From Desulfovibrio sp. (lineage in GTDB: Bacteria; Desulfobacterota; Desulfovibrionia; Desulfovibrionales; Desulfovibrionaceae), in assembly GCA_022839785.1 (NCBI GenBank), contig JALHJW010000013.1:1-64000 (forward strand): DNA of 64,000 nucleotides, read 5' to 3'. The stretch's first letter is position 1. Each line of letters begins with the position of its first letter. Of this stretch, positions 1 through 9,200 are shown in pieces. The position numbers and the translations under genes were made by a program. The notes below the pieces were generated by a model, which worked only from the letters and a program-made list of their open reading frames with translations, searched no databases and had not been told where the DNA came from.

Positions 1-2110
1 TAGGCGCGCACCAGTTCGGCCATGAGGTCCTTGAGCTCCGAGGACATGGCGGCGAGTTCCTGGATGGCCTGGGAGGACTGGGTCATGCCCTCGGCGCTCT
101 CGGCCACCACGCGGCTGACCTCCTCCATGGCCCGGGTGATCTGCTCGCTGGCCGCGGACTGCTCCTCGCTGGCCGCGGCGATGCCCCCCACCTGGCCCGC
201 GCTGTCCGCCACCAGCTCCACGATGGAGTCCAGCACCCGGCCCGAGTCCTGCGCCAGGGACGTGGCCTTCTCCACGCTGGACGCCGCCTGCCCCATGTTC
301 TGCATGTTGCGCCGCACGGCCTCCTGGATGGCCTCGATGCTCGATCCCACCTCCTGGGTCGCGCCCAGGGTCTTTTCCGCCAGCTTGCGCACCTCGTCCG
401 CCACCACCGCGAAGCCCCGCCCCGCGTCCCCGGCCCGCGCCGCCTCGATGGCCGCGTTCAGGGCCAGCAGGTTGGTCTGGTCCGCGATGTCGCTGATCAC
501 GTTCATGACCGCGCCGATGGCCTCGGCCTGACGGTCCAGGGCGCGCATGTTCTCCTGCAATTCACGGGTCGCGGCGTTGACCTCGGCGATGGCCCGCACC
601 GCGCCGCGCACCACCTCCGCACCGCTCACCGCCTTGTCCCGCGCCTGCTCCGCGCTGCCCGACGCGCCGCTGGAGCTGCGCGCCACCTCCATGATCGAGG
701 AATTCATCTGCCCCATGGCCGTGGCCGTCTCCGTCATGCGGTCGCGCTGCAGCTCCGCCCCCCGGCTGGCCTGCTCCACCTGGGCCGAAAGCTCCTCCGA
801 GGCCGAGGAGACGCGCTCCGCGATTCCGGCCGCCTGACCCGAGATGCGCTGCATGGTCCGCATCAGGGCCGTGACCTGCTCCTCCTGCCGCCTGGCCTCG
901 CGCATGGCCGCCCCGGCCTCGGCCGCGGCCGCGTCCGCGGCCCGCTGCTGCGCCTCGGCCTCCGCGATCTTGGCCTTGAGGTTCTCGACCATGACCCGCA
1001 TGGCCTCGCCCATCTGGCCGATCTCGTCCTTGCGCCGCAGCTCCAGGGTCTGGTCCATGTCGCCCCCGGCCACCTTCCCGGCGAAGGCCGCGGCCCGGCC
1101 CATGGGGCCGGTGATGCCGCGCGTCAGCACCACGCCCAGGGCCACGGCCAGCCCAAGGCCCACGGCCATGCCCCCCACGGCCATGGTCCGGCCGCGCGTG
1201 ACCTCGGCCTCGGCCGCGCGCACCGAGGCCGTGGCCAGGCCACGGTTCGCCGGGTCGCGGTCAGGGCCTCGCCCTGGCTCAGGACCGTCATGCGCTCGAA
1301 AACGCCGCGCGCCTCCTGGGCCTCGGCGCGGATCTCGTCCAGATGCCCGAAGACACTCCGCGCCGCCGGAATCATCCGCCCGGCGTACAACTCCAGCGCC
1401 TCCTGGCCGCGTCCCTCCTCCACGGCCTTCCGTATCTCCCCGGCCACGCGGTGGAACTCGTCGTGGTCCGCCCGGACCTCCTCCAGGGCCTTGCGGATGC
1501 GCGGATTCTCCGTCCTGAACGTGGCCAGCCAGCGGCCGAAATTACAGGCCGTGGCGTCCGCCCCCCCGCTGAAGCGTTCGCCGGAGAGCAGCAGACGGGC
1601 CACGTCCGATTCGAGCTTGTGATGGTCCGCCCGGAACAGCTGCAGGTCGGCCGTCAGTCCGCCCGGGTCCTGCACGTCCAGCGCGTCGAGCCTGCGCGAG
1701 AGTTCCCGCACGGCGTCGTTGGCCGTGGCCGAAGCCGCCGCCGAGGCCCGGAACTCCTCAAGAAGCATCTCCTCCTGGGGGGACTTGGGCAGGGCCTGGT
1801 AGCCCTCCAGGGCCGCCTTGTACGCCTGCCGCGACTCCTCGATGCGGGCGTAGAGCGCCCTGCGCCGCTCCCTGTCCAGGTAGGGGCTGAGCAGGGCGTT
1901 CATGGCCCCGGTGATGCGCTCGGTCTCGGCGTGCATCTGTTGCAGGTCCGCCACGCCGGGCAGCCGGACCTCGCCGATCTCGGCCGTACGGCTGCCGAGC
2001 CTGGATATCCCCCAGATGCCCGTCAGTCCCACGGCCAGGACGATGAGCGCCACGGCGAGGAATCCGCCGCCCAGTTTTTTCGCCAACTTCACGTCGTCGA
2101 GTTTGATCAT
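1..2110 (-). pseudogene. Methyl-accepting chemotaxis protein with CZB-like sensor region, broken by a frameshift; runs off the left edge
   Basis: A chemoreceptor that would pass a periplasmic signal to CheA/CheW. Residues 1-286 read in one frame from the ATG at 2110: TM segment about 16-36, a helical periplasmic region, and a CZB-like motif (His163/164, Cys189 in CNFGRWL, His216, His220) typical of zinc-binding chemoreceptor domains. The rest (TM2, HAMP, signalling hairpin with [18 protein letters not shown]) is open only in another frame from about 1250 down to 1. One base appears to be missing near 1251-1252, between ACC (Thr286) and GCG. Read as given, the protein would end at 1124 after 328 residues without HAMP or signalling domains. 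The break may be a real mutation or a sequencing error. The distal part has no other stops, which favours a recent event or an error. The C-terminus should lie very near position 1. Confidence 0.88.
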
Positions 2111-2158
2111 TGCCTCCCCCTTGCGCGCCGGACGGCGCGCGGATTCACGGATGCGGAA

Positions 2159-2193
2159 GGATGGGCGGCCCGGACGATCCGGGCCGCCCATCC
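2159..2193 (-). terminator. Perfect hairpin between the HD-GYP gene and the chemoreceptor
   Basis: Inverted repeat with 16-bp perfect arms (2159-2174 and 2178-2193) around a 3-nt loop. It lies about 90 bp after the HD-GYP stop and upstream of the chemoreceptor start, so it probably ends the HD-GYP transcript. There is no long U tract on the minus strand (TTCCGC follows), so its efficiency is uncertain. Confidence 0.6.
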
Positions 2194-2282
2194 CTTCCCT
2201 GCGCCGGATATGCACCGGATGTATGACGGATGGATGCCGCTCGGCGGACACGCGGCGGCGGACGTGGCGGGAGCGCCCGCGG

Positions 2283-3071
2283 CTAGGCCGCGTCCCCGGC
2301 CGCGCTCCGTCCTCCGGGCGGAGCGGACTCCCGGTCCTGGGCCGCGACGGGCGGAAGGGCGGCGGCGCGCCCCGCGAAATAGGCGGCCACGCGCGCCTCG
2401 GCGGCGGCGAAGCCGTCCACCACGCGCGGGTCGAACTGCGCGCCCGCGCACCGCCGCACCTCGGCCGCGGCCTCGACGAACGGCAGGGGCGCGCGGTAGG
2501 AGCGCGGCTGCAGCATGGCGGACAGGGAGTCCGCCACGGCGATGATGCGCGCGCCGAGGGGGATGCGCGGGCCGGCCAGCCCGTGCGGGTAGCCCCTGCC
2601 GTCCCAGCGCTCGTGGTGGTGCAGGACCATGCGCGGCACGCCGGACACGCGCAGGCAGCCCACGGGCTGCAGGATGTCGTGGCCCATGACCGGATGGCGG
2701 CGCACCAGCTCCCACTCCTCGGCCGTGAGCGCGCCGGGCTTGCGCAGCACCGCGTCGGGCAGGCCGATCTTGCCGATGTCGTGCAGGTGCCCGGCCACGT
2801 GGACCACGCGCGCCAGGTCGTGGCCCACGCCCAGGGCCAGGGCGAGCATCTCGGCGACCACGGCCACCTCTTCCGAATGCTCCCGGGTGCAGGGGTCCTT
2901 GGCGTCGATGGCCGCGCCCAGCGATTCGGCCATCTCGTGCAGCAGCACCGTGACCGCGTTGCAGCCGTCGGCCCCGGCGCAGGCGGTTTCCGTCTCCAAA
3001 GCGATGCGATGACCAGAGCAGCATGCCGCGGTTCCCAACCTGGCCGCGTCCCAGGGGTCCATTTCCGTCAT
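2283..3071 (-). CDS. HD-GYP domain protein (c-di-GMP phosphodiesterase-like)
   Basis: 262 residues. The HD-GYP domain spans roughly 40-235: His97-Asp98 in HLHDIGKIGLPD, a conserved HHHERWDGRGYP segment at 151-162, then ADSLSAM. This family hydrolyses cyclic di-GMP through a di- or tri-iron centre. No receiver or sensor domain is visible. The short N-terminus has several Cys (Cys17, Cys18, Cys31, Cys37) that could bind metal, which is speculative. The C-terminal 30 residues are low complexity. Upstream lies a Fur-box-like site, so iron control is possible. Transcribed alone; a hairpin follows it. Confidence 0.85.
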   Translation of the reverse strand: MTEMDPWDAARLGTAACCSGHRIALETETACAGADGCNAVTVLLHEMAESLGAAIDAKDPCTREHSEEVAVVAEMLALALGVGHDLARVVHVAGHLHDIGKIGLPDAVLRKPGALTAEEWELVRRHPVMGHDILQPVGCLRVSGVPRMVLHHHERWDGRGYPHGLAGPRIPLGARIIAVADSLSAMLQPRSYRAPLPFVEAAAEVRRCAGAQFDPRVVDGFAAAEARVAAYFAGRAAALPPVAAQDRESAPPGGRSAAGDAA

Positions 3072-3151
3072 CTGTCCGTTCCTTTCTCCTTTGGCGGTCG
3101 CTGCCCGCGACCGCCCTTGCGCCGGTTCCCCCGCACGTCAGACAGCCTTTA

Positions 3152-3175
3152 TTGAAATTGATTTTCAATGTCAAT
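3152..3175. promoter_or_regulatory. Fur-box-like operator
   Basis: AT-rich island in GC-rich surroundings. The core TGAAATTGATTTTCA at 3153-3167 is a 7-1-7 inverted repeat (6 of 7 positions match), and an imperfect third half-site follows (ATGTCAAT). It resembles the Fur consensus TGAtAATnATTaTCA. It lies between the divergent HD-GYP gene (start 3071) and DUF2461 gene (start 3276), about 80 and 100 bp from the two starts, so either or both may be iron-regulated. Confidence 0.6.
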
Positions 3176-3275
3176 TAAACACTGCGGGCGTGTCCTCTCC
3201 TGACCTTCACGCCGCCCCGCTTTGCGGCTATAGGCAGCGGACGCGACGCAGGAACGAATATCCCCAGGAGCGCCC

Positions 3276-3959
3276 ATGGTCACGCCGCACTTCTCCCCCG
3301 CCCTTTTCGCCTTCCTGCGCGAGCTGCGCGCGAACAACACGCGCGACTGGTTCCAGGCGCGCAAGGCCCGCTACGAACGCGACGTGCTGGAGCCCGCGCT
3401 GGCCTTCGTGGCGGACATGGCCGGACCGCTGGCCCGCATCAGCCCCTGGCTCACGGCCGACCCGCGCGTGGGCGGAACGCTCTTTCGCATCCACAAGGAC
3501 GTGCGCTTTTCCAAGGACAAATCGCCCTACAAGACGCACGTGGGCATGTGGCTCCACCACCGCCAGGCGGGCCGCAAGGCCGACGCGCCCGGCTTCTACG
3601 TCCACCTTGAGCCGGACAACGTACTCCTGGCCCTGGGCGTGCACATGCCCGCCCCGCCCGCCCTGGCCGCCATCCGGCAGGCCATGGCGGACGATCCGCA
3701 GGCATGGTTCGCGGCGCGGGACGCGGCCGTGCGCGACCCGTGGTCGCTCGACACGCCGTCCCTCAAGCGCCCGCCCCGGGGTTTCGACCCGGCAAGCCCG
3801 GCCATAGCGGACATCAAGCGCACCAGCTTCACCGCCGTGGCCTCCCTGCGCGAGGTAGACGCCCTGGCTCCGGAGTTTCCCGCCCGGTGCGCGGAACTCG
3901 GCGCGCGCGCCGCGCCGCTCGGCGCGTTCCTGGCGCGCGCCCTGGGCCTGCCCTGGTAG
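3276..3959 (+). CDS. DUF2461 (TIGR02453) family protein
   Basis: 227 residues matching the DUF2461 family in length and pattern: N-terminal FSPALFAFLRELRANNTRDWF, then LFRIHKDVRFSKDKSPYKTHVG in the middle, GFYVHLEP, and a C-terminal segment with IKRTSFTAV. The function of the family is not known; a conserved basic patch is typical. No signal peptide or membrane segment, so cytoplasmic. A monocistronic unit, divergent from the HD-GYP gene across the Fur-like site. Confidence 0.85.
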   Translation: MVTPHFSPALFAFLRELRANNTRDWFQARKARYERDVLEPALAFVADMAGPLARISPWLTADPRVGGTLFRIHKDVRFSKDKSPYKTHVGMWLHHRQAGRKADAPGFYVHLEPDNVLLALGVHMPAPPALAAIRQAMADDPQAWFAARDAAVRDPWSLDTPSLKRPPRGFDPASPAIADIKRTSFTAVASLREVDALAPEFPARCAELGARAAPLGAFLARALGLPW

Positions 3960-4082
3960 CCGCGCGCGGTCCCTTCGTGCCTGCTCCCGCGCAAGGCGGC
4001 TCAGCCTTGCCAGTCCCGCGTTTTCGGTCTAAGGACTGCGGAACGTTTGGGCCTGGTTCAACGATTCAACGGCGGAGAATCA

Positions 4083-4745
4083 ATGAGCAAGACCGTGCTG
4101 TCCTTCGGGCTCACCCCCGGAGATATCGCCATGGGTTGCGGCGGCTCCCTGACCCTGCTGACGGATCAGGGCTGGAACGCGGTGAATATCTTTTGCGCTT
4201 ACACGGGCGAGAATCTGAACATGCTGGCCAAGGAGGCCCGCATGGCGGCCAAGCTGCTGGGCGTGGCCGAGGTCGGGTTCCTGCTCGCCGACCCGGGCTC
4301 CGAGATGTTCGGGCGCGAGGCCGTGCTGCGCGCCGCGCGCCTCATCCGGAAACACCGGCCCGAGGTCGTCTTCACCTTCTCCTCGCAGGACCCCTCGCCG
4401 GACCGCTACGGCCTGAACTGCTGCGTGCACACCGCGGTGCAGGCAGCGGCCGACCCGAACATCCGGGACCTGGAAGGCGACCCCGCGCAGGTGCTCACGG
4501 TCTTCGGCTTCGAGATCGCCCCGCCCCTGACCAAGTACGACCACGCCGTGAACATCTCCGAGACCGTGGAGCGCAAGCTCGAAGCCATCAACTGCTACGA
4601 GACCTTCCTCGGCCGCCGCGTGGACGACGCCATGCGCGGCCTGGCCCGCTACCGCGGCCGCATGAGCGACGCAGGCGAATACGCCGAGGTCTTCGAAATT
4701 CTGCACGGCCACCACGACCCCTTCCGCGACTGGGACCGGGATTAG
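4083..4745 (+). CDS. PIG-L/LmbE-like deacetylase family protein with degenerate metal site
   Basis: 220 residues with the PIG-L fold signature: VLSF then MGCGGSLTLL, and CAYTGEN, AAKLLGV, VLRAARLIRKHRPEVVFTF. Active members carry AHPDDE before the GCGG loop; here the aligned segment is LTPGDI, so the His and the first Asp are gone. The downstream DH pair is also not obvious (PDRYGLNCCVH). It may bind or hydrolyse a substrate differently, or be catalytically dead. The ATG at 4083 follows GGAG; an in-frame upstream start at 4047 lacks a clear RBS. A strong terminator follows. Confidence 0.7.
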   Translation: MSKTVLSFGLTPGDIAMGCGGSLTLLTDQGWNAVNIFCAYTGENLNMLAKEARMAAKLLGVAEVGFLLADPGSEMFGREAVLRAARLIRKHRPEVVFTFSSQDPSPDRYGLNCCVHTAVQAAADPNIRDLEGDPAQVLTVFGFEIAPPLTKYDHAVNISETVERKLEAINCYETFLGRRVDDAMRGLARYRGRMSDAGEYAEVFEILHGHHDPFRDWDRD

Positions 4746-4785
4746 GAAAGAATCGGCCGCGGAAAGACGCGGACGGGCAAAAGGA

Positions 4786-4829
4786 AAACGGAAAAGGGCG
4801 GCCGTGAGAACGGCCGCCCTTTTCCGTTT
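4786..4829. terminator. Bidirectional rho-independent terminator
   Basis: 20-bp perfect stem (4786-4805 with 4810-4829) and a GAGA loop, with an A-rich left flank and T-rich right arm. It sits between the convergent PIG-L-like gene and the NtrX-like gene and can serve both strands. Confidence 0.9.
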
Positions 4830-4845
4830 CCTGGGCCCAATCCCC

Positions 4846-6233
<1,388 letters not shown>

Positions 6234-6237
<4 letters not shown>

Positions 6238-6692
6238 TGCTGCCCGCCCTGTCCCATGCGCTCGTAGGCCGCGCTGATGGCGTCCAGGACCTTGGCGGAG
6301 CGTCCGGAGTCGCCCAGATGCCCCACCCAGACCTCGACCAGGGCCACGGAGGCCTTCTTCTGCCGGATGGTGATGCGGAAATCCGTGCCGTCCTCGAACT
6401 CGGAGCGCAGCACGAGGCGGGTCTCGCCCGCGTCGTCACGCTGGCGGTCCTCGGACAGCACGTAGAGATTCATGTCGCGCACGCCCTGGCGGGAGACCTG
6501 GGCCAGCCGCTCGATGGAGCCGACGTACTCGCGGCTGGTGTAGCCCGAGGCCGCCACGTAGCCCGCCCCGCCCACCGCGCCCGCGGCCACCAGGCCGCAG
6601 CCGGAAAGCCCGGCGCAAAACGCCGCGAGAAGGCCGAGAAGCAGGAGGGGGGACCGGAGGGAAGGCTGGAGAAGGGAACGGATGCGTCGCAT
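6234..6692 (-). CDS. DUF3568-like lipoprotein
   Basis: 152 residues with an N-terminal signal and lipobox LSGC (Cys32), followed by a glycine-rich GAVGGAGYVAASGY segment and a compact alpha/beta domain. The pattern resembles DUF3568 small lipoproteins of unknown function. Expected at the inner or outer membrane. It overlaps the NtrX-like gene by 4 bp and lies 15 bp after the HD-GYP regulator, so it is within the signalling operon and may be a periplasmic accessory. Confidence 0.65.
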
Positions 6693-6707
6693 GGGGGGAA
6701 CCGGGGG

Positions 6708-8096
6708 CTAGACGTTGGAGAACTGGAAGCCGCCCCTGAACAGCCGCAGGCAGATGTCCACCATCTCGGCGTCGTAGAGCTTGCCGCGGCCCCGGATGAT
6801 CTCCTCCAAGGCGCGCTCGATGCCCAGGGCCGCGCGGTAGGGGCGGTGCGAGGACATGGCCTCGACCACATCGGCCACGCAGATGATGCGCGCCTCCACG
6901 AATATCTCGTCACCCTGCAGGCCGTTGGGATAGCCGCTGCCGTCGATGCGCTCGTGGTGCTGCAGCACGATGTCGGCCACGGGCCAGGGGAAGGGGACTT
7001 CCTTGAGGATGTCGTAGCCGACCTCGGAGTGGGTCTTCATGATCCCCATCTCCATGGCCGTGAGGCGGGCGGGCTTGGAAAGAATCTCGGCCGGGACGTA
7101 TATCTTGCCGATGTCGTGCAGCAGCCCGGCCACCCGGATGCCCTCGATCTTCTCCTCGTCCAGCCCCATCTCCAGGGCGATGGCGCAGGCAAGCTGCGTG
7201 ACGCGCTGCTGGTGGCCGGCGGTGTACGGGTCGCGCTTCTCCGAGGTGATGGCCAGGGCGTTGACCGTCTGTTTCAGGGTCAGCTTGAGCTGACGCACCT
7301 GCTTCTTGATCTCCATCTCGGCGTTGCGCCGCTCCGAGACGTCGCGGATGACCAGCACCGTGCCCAACGGCTCGCCGTCGCCGCGCGCGATGGGCGCGAT
7401 GCTGACCTGCACCGGCACCCGCCCCCCGGCCGACGTAACCAGGACCAGGTCCGGGGCCACCTCGCCGCGCTGCTCGCCGCGCATGGCCCGGCCCGCCATG
7501 TCCATGAGCAGCTCGCCCGAGGCCTCGTTCATGAAATGCACCACGGCGTCCAGCTCGCGGCCCACGGCGCGGCCGTTCTCCACGCCGAGCATGCGCCGCG
7601 CCTCGGGGTTGAGGAAGGTGATGGCCCCCTGCCCGTCCGTGGTCACCACGCCGTCGCCGATGCTGTGCAGGGTCGTGGTCAGCCAGCGCTCGTGGTCGCG
7701 GACCTTGCGGTCCATGGCGTGCTTGTAGAGCGCCATCTCGATGTTGACCGAGAGTTCGCGGTCCTCGAAGGGCTTGATGATGTAGCCGAAGGGGTCCGTG
7801 ACCTTGGCCCGCTGCAGGGTGGTCTCGTCGGCGTAGGCCGTGAGGTAGATGATGGGGATGGAAAGGTCGGAGCGGATGGCCCCGGCGGCCTGGATGCCGT
7901 CCATGGAGCCGTCCAGCATGATGTCCATGAGGATGAGGTCGGGCCGCATCTCCCTGGCGGCCTCCACGGCCGCCTCGCCCGAGGAGACCTGGCGCACCAC
8001 CTCGTAGCCCATGTTGCGCAGCCGGCTCTGGATGTCCAGGGCGACGATGGCCTCGTCCTCGACGACCAGCACCCTGGCCCGCGACCGTGGATTCAC
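6708..8096 (-). CDS. Response regulator with REC-PAS-HD-GYP domains
   Basis: 462 residues. Receiver domain 1-120 with Asp58 ([10 protein letters not shown]), PAS domain about 140-255 ([21 protein letters not shown]), and HD-GYP domain about 270-460 with [25 protein letters not shown] and ADVVEAM. All HD-GYP marks are present, so it is a probable c-di-GMP phosphodiesterase under phosphorelay control. The GTG start at 8096 was chosen because GGAGGT lies 9 nt upstream (8106-8111); an in-frame ATG at 8141 would add 15 residues not typical of a receiver domain. Confidence 0.87.
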   Translation of the reverse strand: MNPRSRARVLVVEDEAIVALDIQSRLRNMGYEVVRQVSSGEAAVEAAREMRPDLILMDIMLDGSMDGIQAAGAIRSDLSIPIIYLTAYADETTLQRAKVTDPFGYIIKPFEDRELSVNIEMALYKHAMDRKVRDHERWLTTTLHSIGDGVVTTDGQGAITFLNPEARRMLGVENGRAVGRELDAVVHFMNEASGELLMDMAGRAMRGEQRGEVAPDLVLVTSAGGRVPVQVSIAPIARGDGEPLGTVLVIRDVSERRNAEMEIKKQVRQLKLTLKQTVNALAITSEKRDPYTAGHQQRVTQLACAIALEMGLDEEKIEGIRVAGLLHDIGKIYVPAEILSKPARLTAMEMGIMKTHSEVGYDILKEVPFPWPVADIVLQHHERIDGSGYPNGLQGDEIFVEARIICVADVVEAMSSHRPYRAALGIERALEEIIRGRGKLYDAEMVDICLRLFRGGFQFSNV

Positions 8097-8152
8097 GCTG
8101 CATCTACCTCCGTCCGCAACGGTCGGCCGGGAGTCGGCCACCGGACATACGA

Positions 8153-9076
8153 CTACCTGTTTCCGAACAACTGTTCAAGAGCCTCCCCCAGCGCGGGATG
8201 ACGGAAGGCGAAGCCCTCCTCCAGCAGGCGGCGGGGACGGACGAACTGCCCGGAGAGCAGCATCTCCCGGGCCATCTCGCCCAGCAGCGCGGTGAGCGCC
8301 AAGGCCGGGACCCGCAGCAGGCAGGGCCGCCGCAGGGCCGCCGCCAGGGCGCGGGAGAAGGCGCGGTTGTCCACGGCCTCGGGCGCGCAAAGGTTGTAGG
8401 GGCCGCGCGCCGTCTCCGTCTCCATGAGGAAGCGGATGGCGCGCACCTCGTCCTCCGCGTGTATCCAGGGAAAGCCCTGGCCGCCGTCGCCCAGCGGGCC
8501 GCCCAGGCCCAGACGGAAGGGCGGCAGCATGCGGGGCAGCGCCCCGCCCTCGCGGGCCAGGACCACGGCAGTGCGCGCCACCACCCGGCGCACGCCCATC
8601 TCCTCCACGGCCGCGGTGGACGGCTCCCAGGCCTTGCAGACCTCGGCCAGGAAGCCCTCGCCCGCGGGCTCGGACTCGTCCACGGGCGGCAGGCCGCGCG
8701 GCCCGTACCAGCCCACGGCCGAGGCCTGGACCAGGACCCGGGGCTTTTTTCGCGCCCGGGCCACGGCCGCGACCACGGCCGCGCCCGCGTCCACGCGGCT
8801 GGACAGGATGCGCCGCTTCTTCTCCGGCGTCCAGCGGCCCTCGGCCAGCCCCTCGCCCGCGAGGTTGACCACGGCGTCCGCGCCGTCCACGAGCTGTCCC
8901 CAGTCCCGTTCCGTGCGTCCGTCCCAGAGCCCGGCGCTGGCCCGGCCCCCGAACAGTTCCCGCACGCGGGCCACGGAGCGGGTGAGCACCACCACGTCCG
9001 CGCCGTCCGCGAGCAGCGTTTCGGTAAGACGGCGGCCGATCAGACCCGTGCCGCCGGTAATGATGACCCTGCGCAT
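8153..9076 (-). CDS. TIGR01777 family NAD-dependent epimerase/dehydratase-like protein
   Basis: 307 residues, the family's usual length. N-terminal Rossmann motif [10 protein letters not shown], then [26 protein letters not shown], a proline-rich [20 protein letters not shown] segment, and a C-terminal domain with NLCAPEAV. The group (YfcH/SulA-like) is an extended short-chain dehydrogenase of unknown substrate. Cytoplasmic. Located between the kinase and the HD-GYP regulator in the same direction. Confidence 0.85.
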   Translation of the reverse strand: MRRVIITGGTGLIGRRLTETLLADGADVVVLTRSVARVRELFGGRASAGLWDGRTERDWGQLVDGADAVVNLAGEGLAEGRWTPEKKRRILSSRVDAGAAVVAAVARARKKPRVLVQASAVGWYGPRGLPPVDESEPAGEGFLAEVCKAWEPSTAAVEEMGVRRVVARTAVVLAREGGALPRMLPPFRLGLGGPLGDGGQGFPWIHAEDEVRAIRFLMETETARGPYNLCAPEAVDNRAFSRALAAALRRPCLLRVPALALTALLGEMAREMLLSGQFVRPRRLLEEGFAFRHPALGEALEQLFGNR

Positions 9077-9200
9077 GGTTTCTCCCCCTCTGGCCTGGCC
9101 TGTGGGGGCAGGATACGCGCTTTGGCGCGTCGTGTCACGGGGCGCGGCCCCATCCCGCCGGTCTTTCAGGAAAAAGCCTGCGGGATCGGGCCTTGGCCGT

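Noticed and set aside
1124..1250. Selenocysteine or programmed frameshift as the reason for the chemoreceptor break
   Set aside because: No TGA is involved and no slippery run is present at 1251-1252; a single missing base explains it.
22..1622. Several plus-strand open frames opposite the chemoreceptor
   Set aside because: Ser/Ala/Arg-rich shadows of the minus-strand chemoreceptor.
9152..9186. Inverted repeat after the NtrY-like gene with a T run inside
   Set aside because: Arms of 7 bp with a nested 4-bp hairpin; the T run is in the loop, not after the stem, so a terminator call is not supported.
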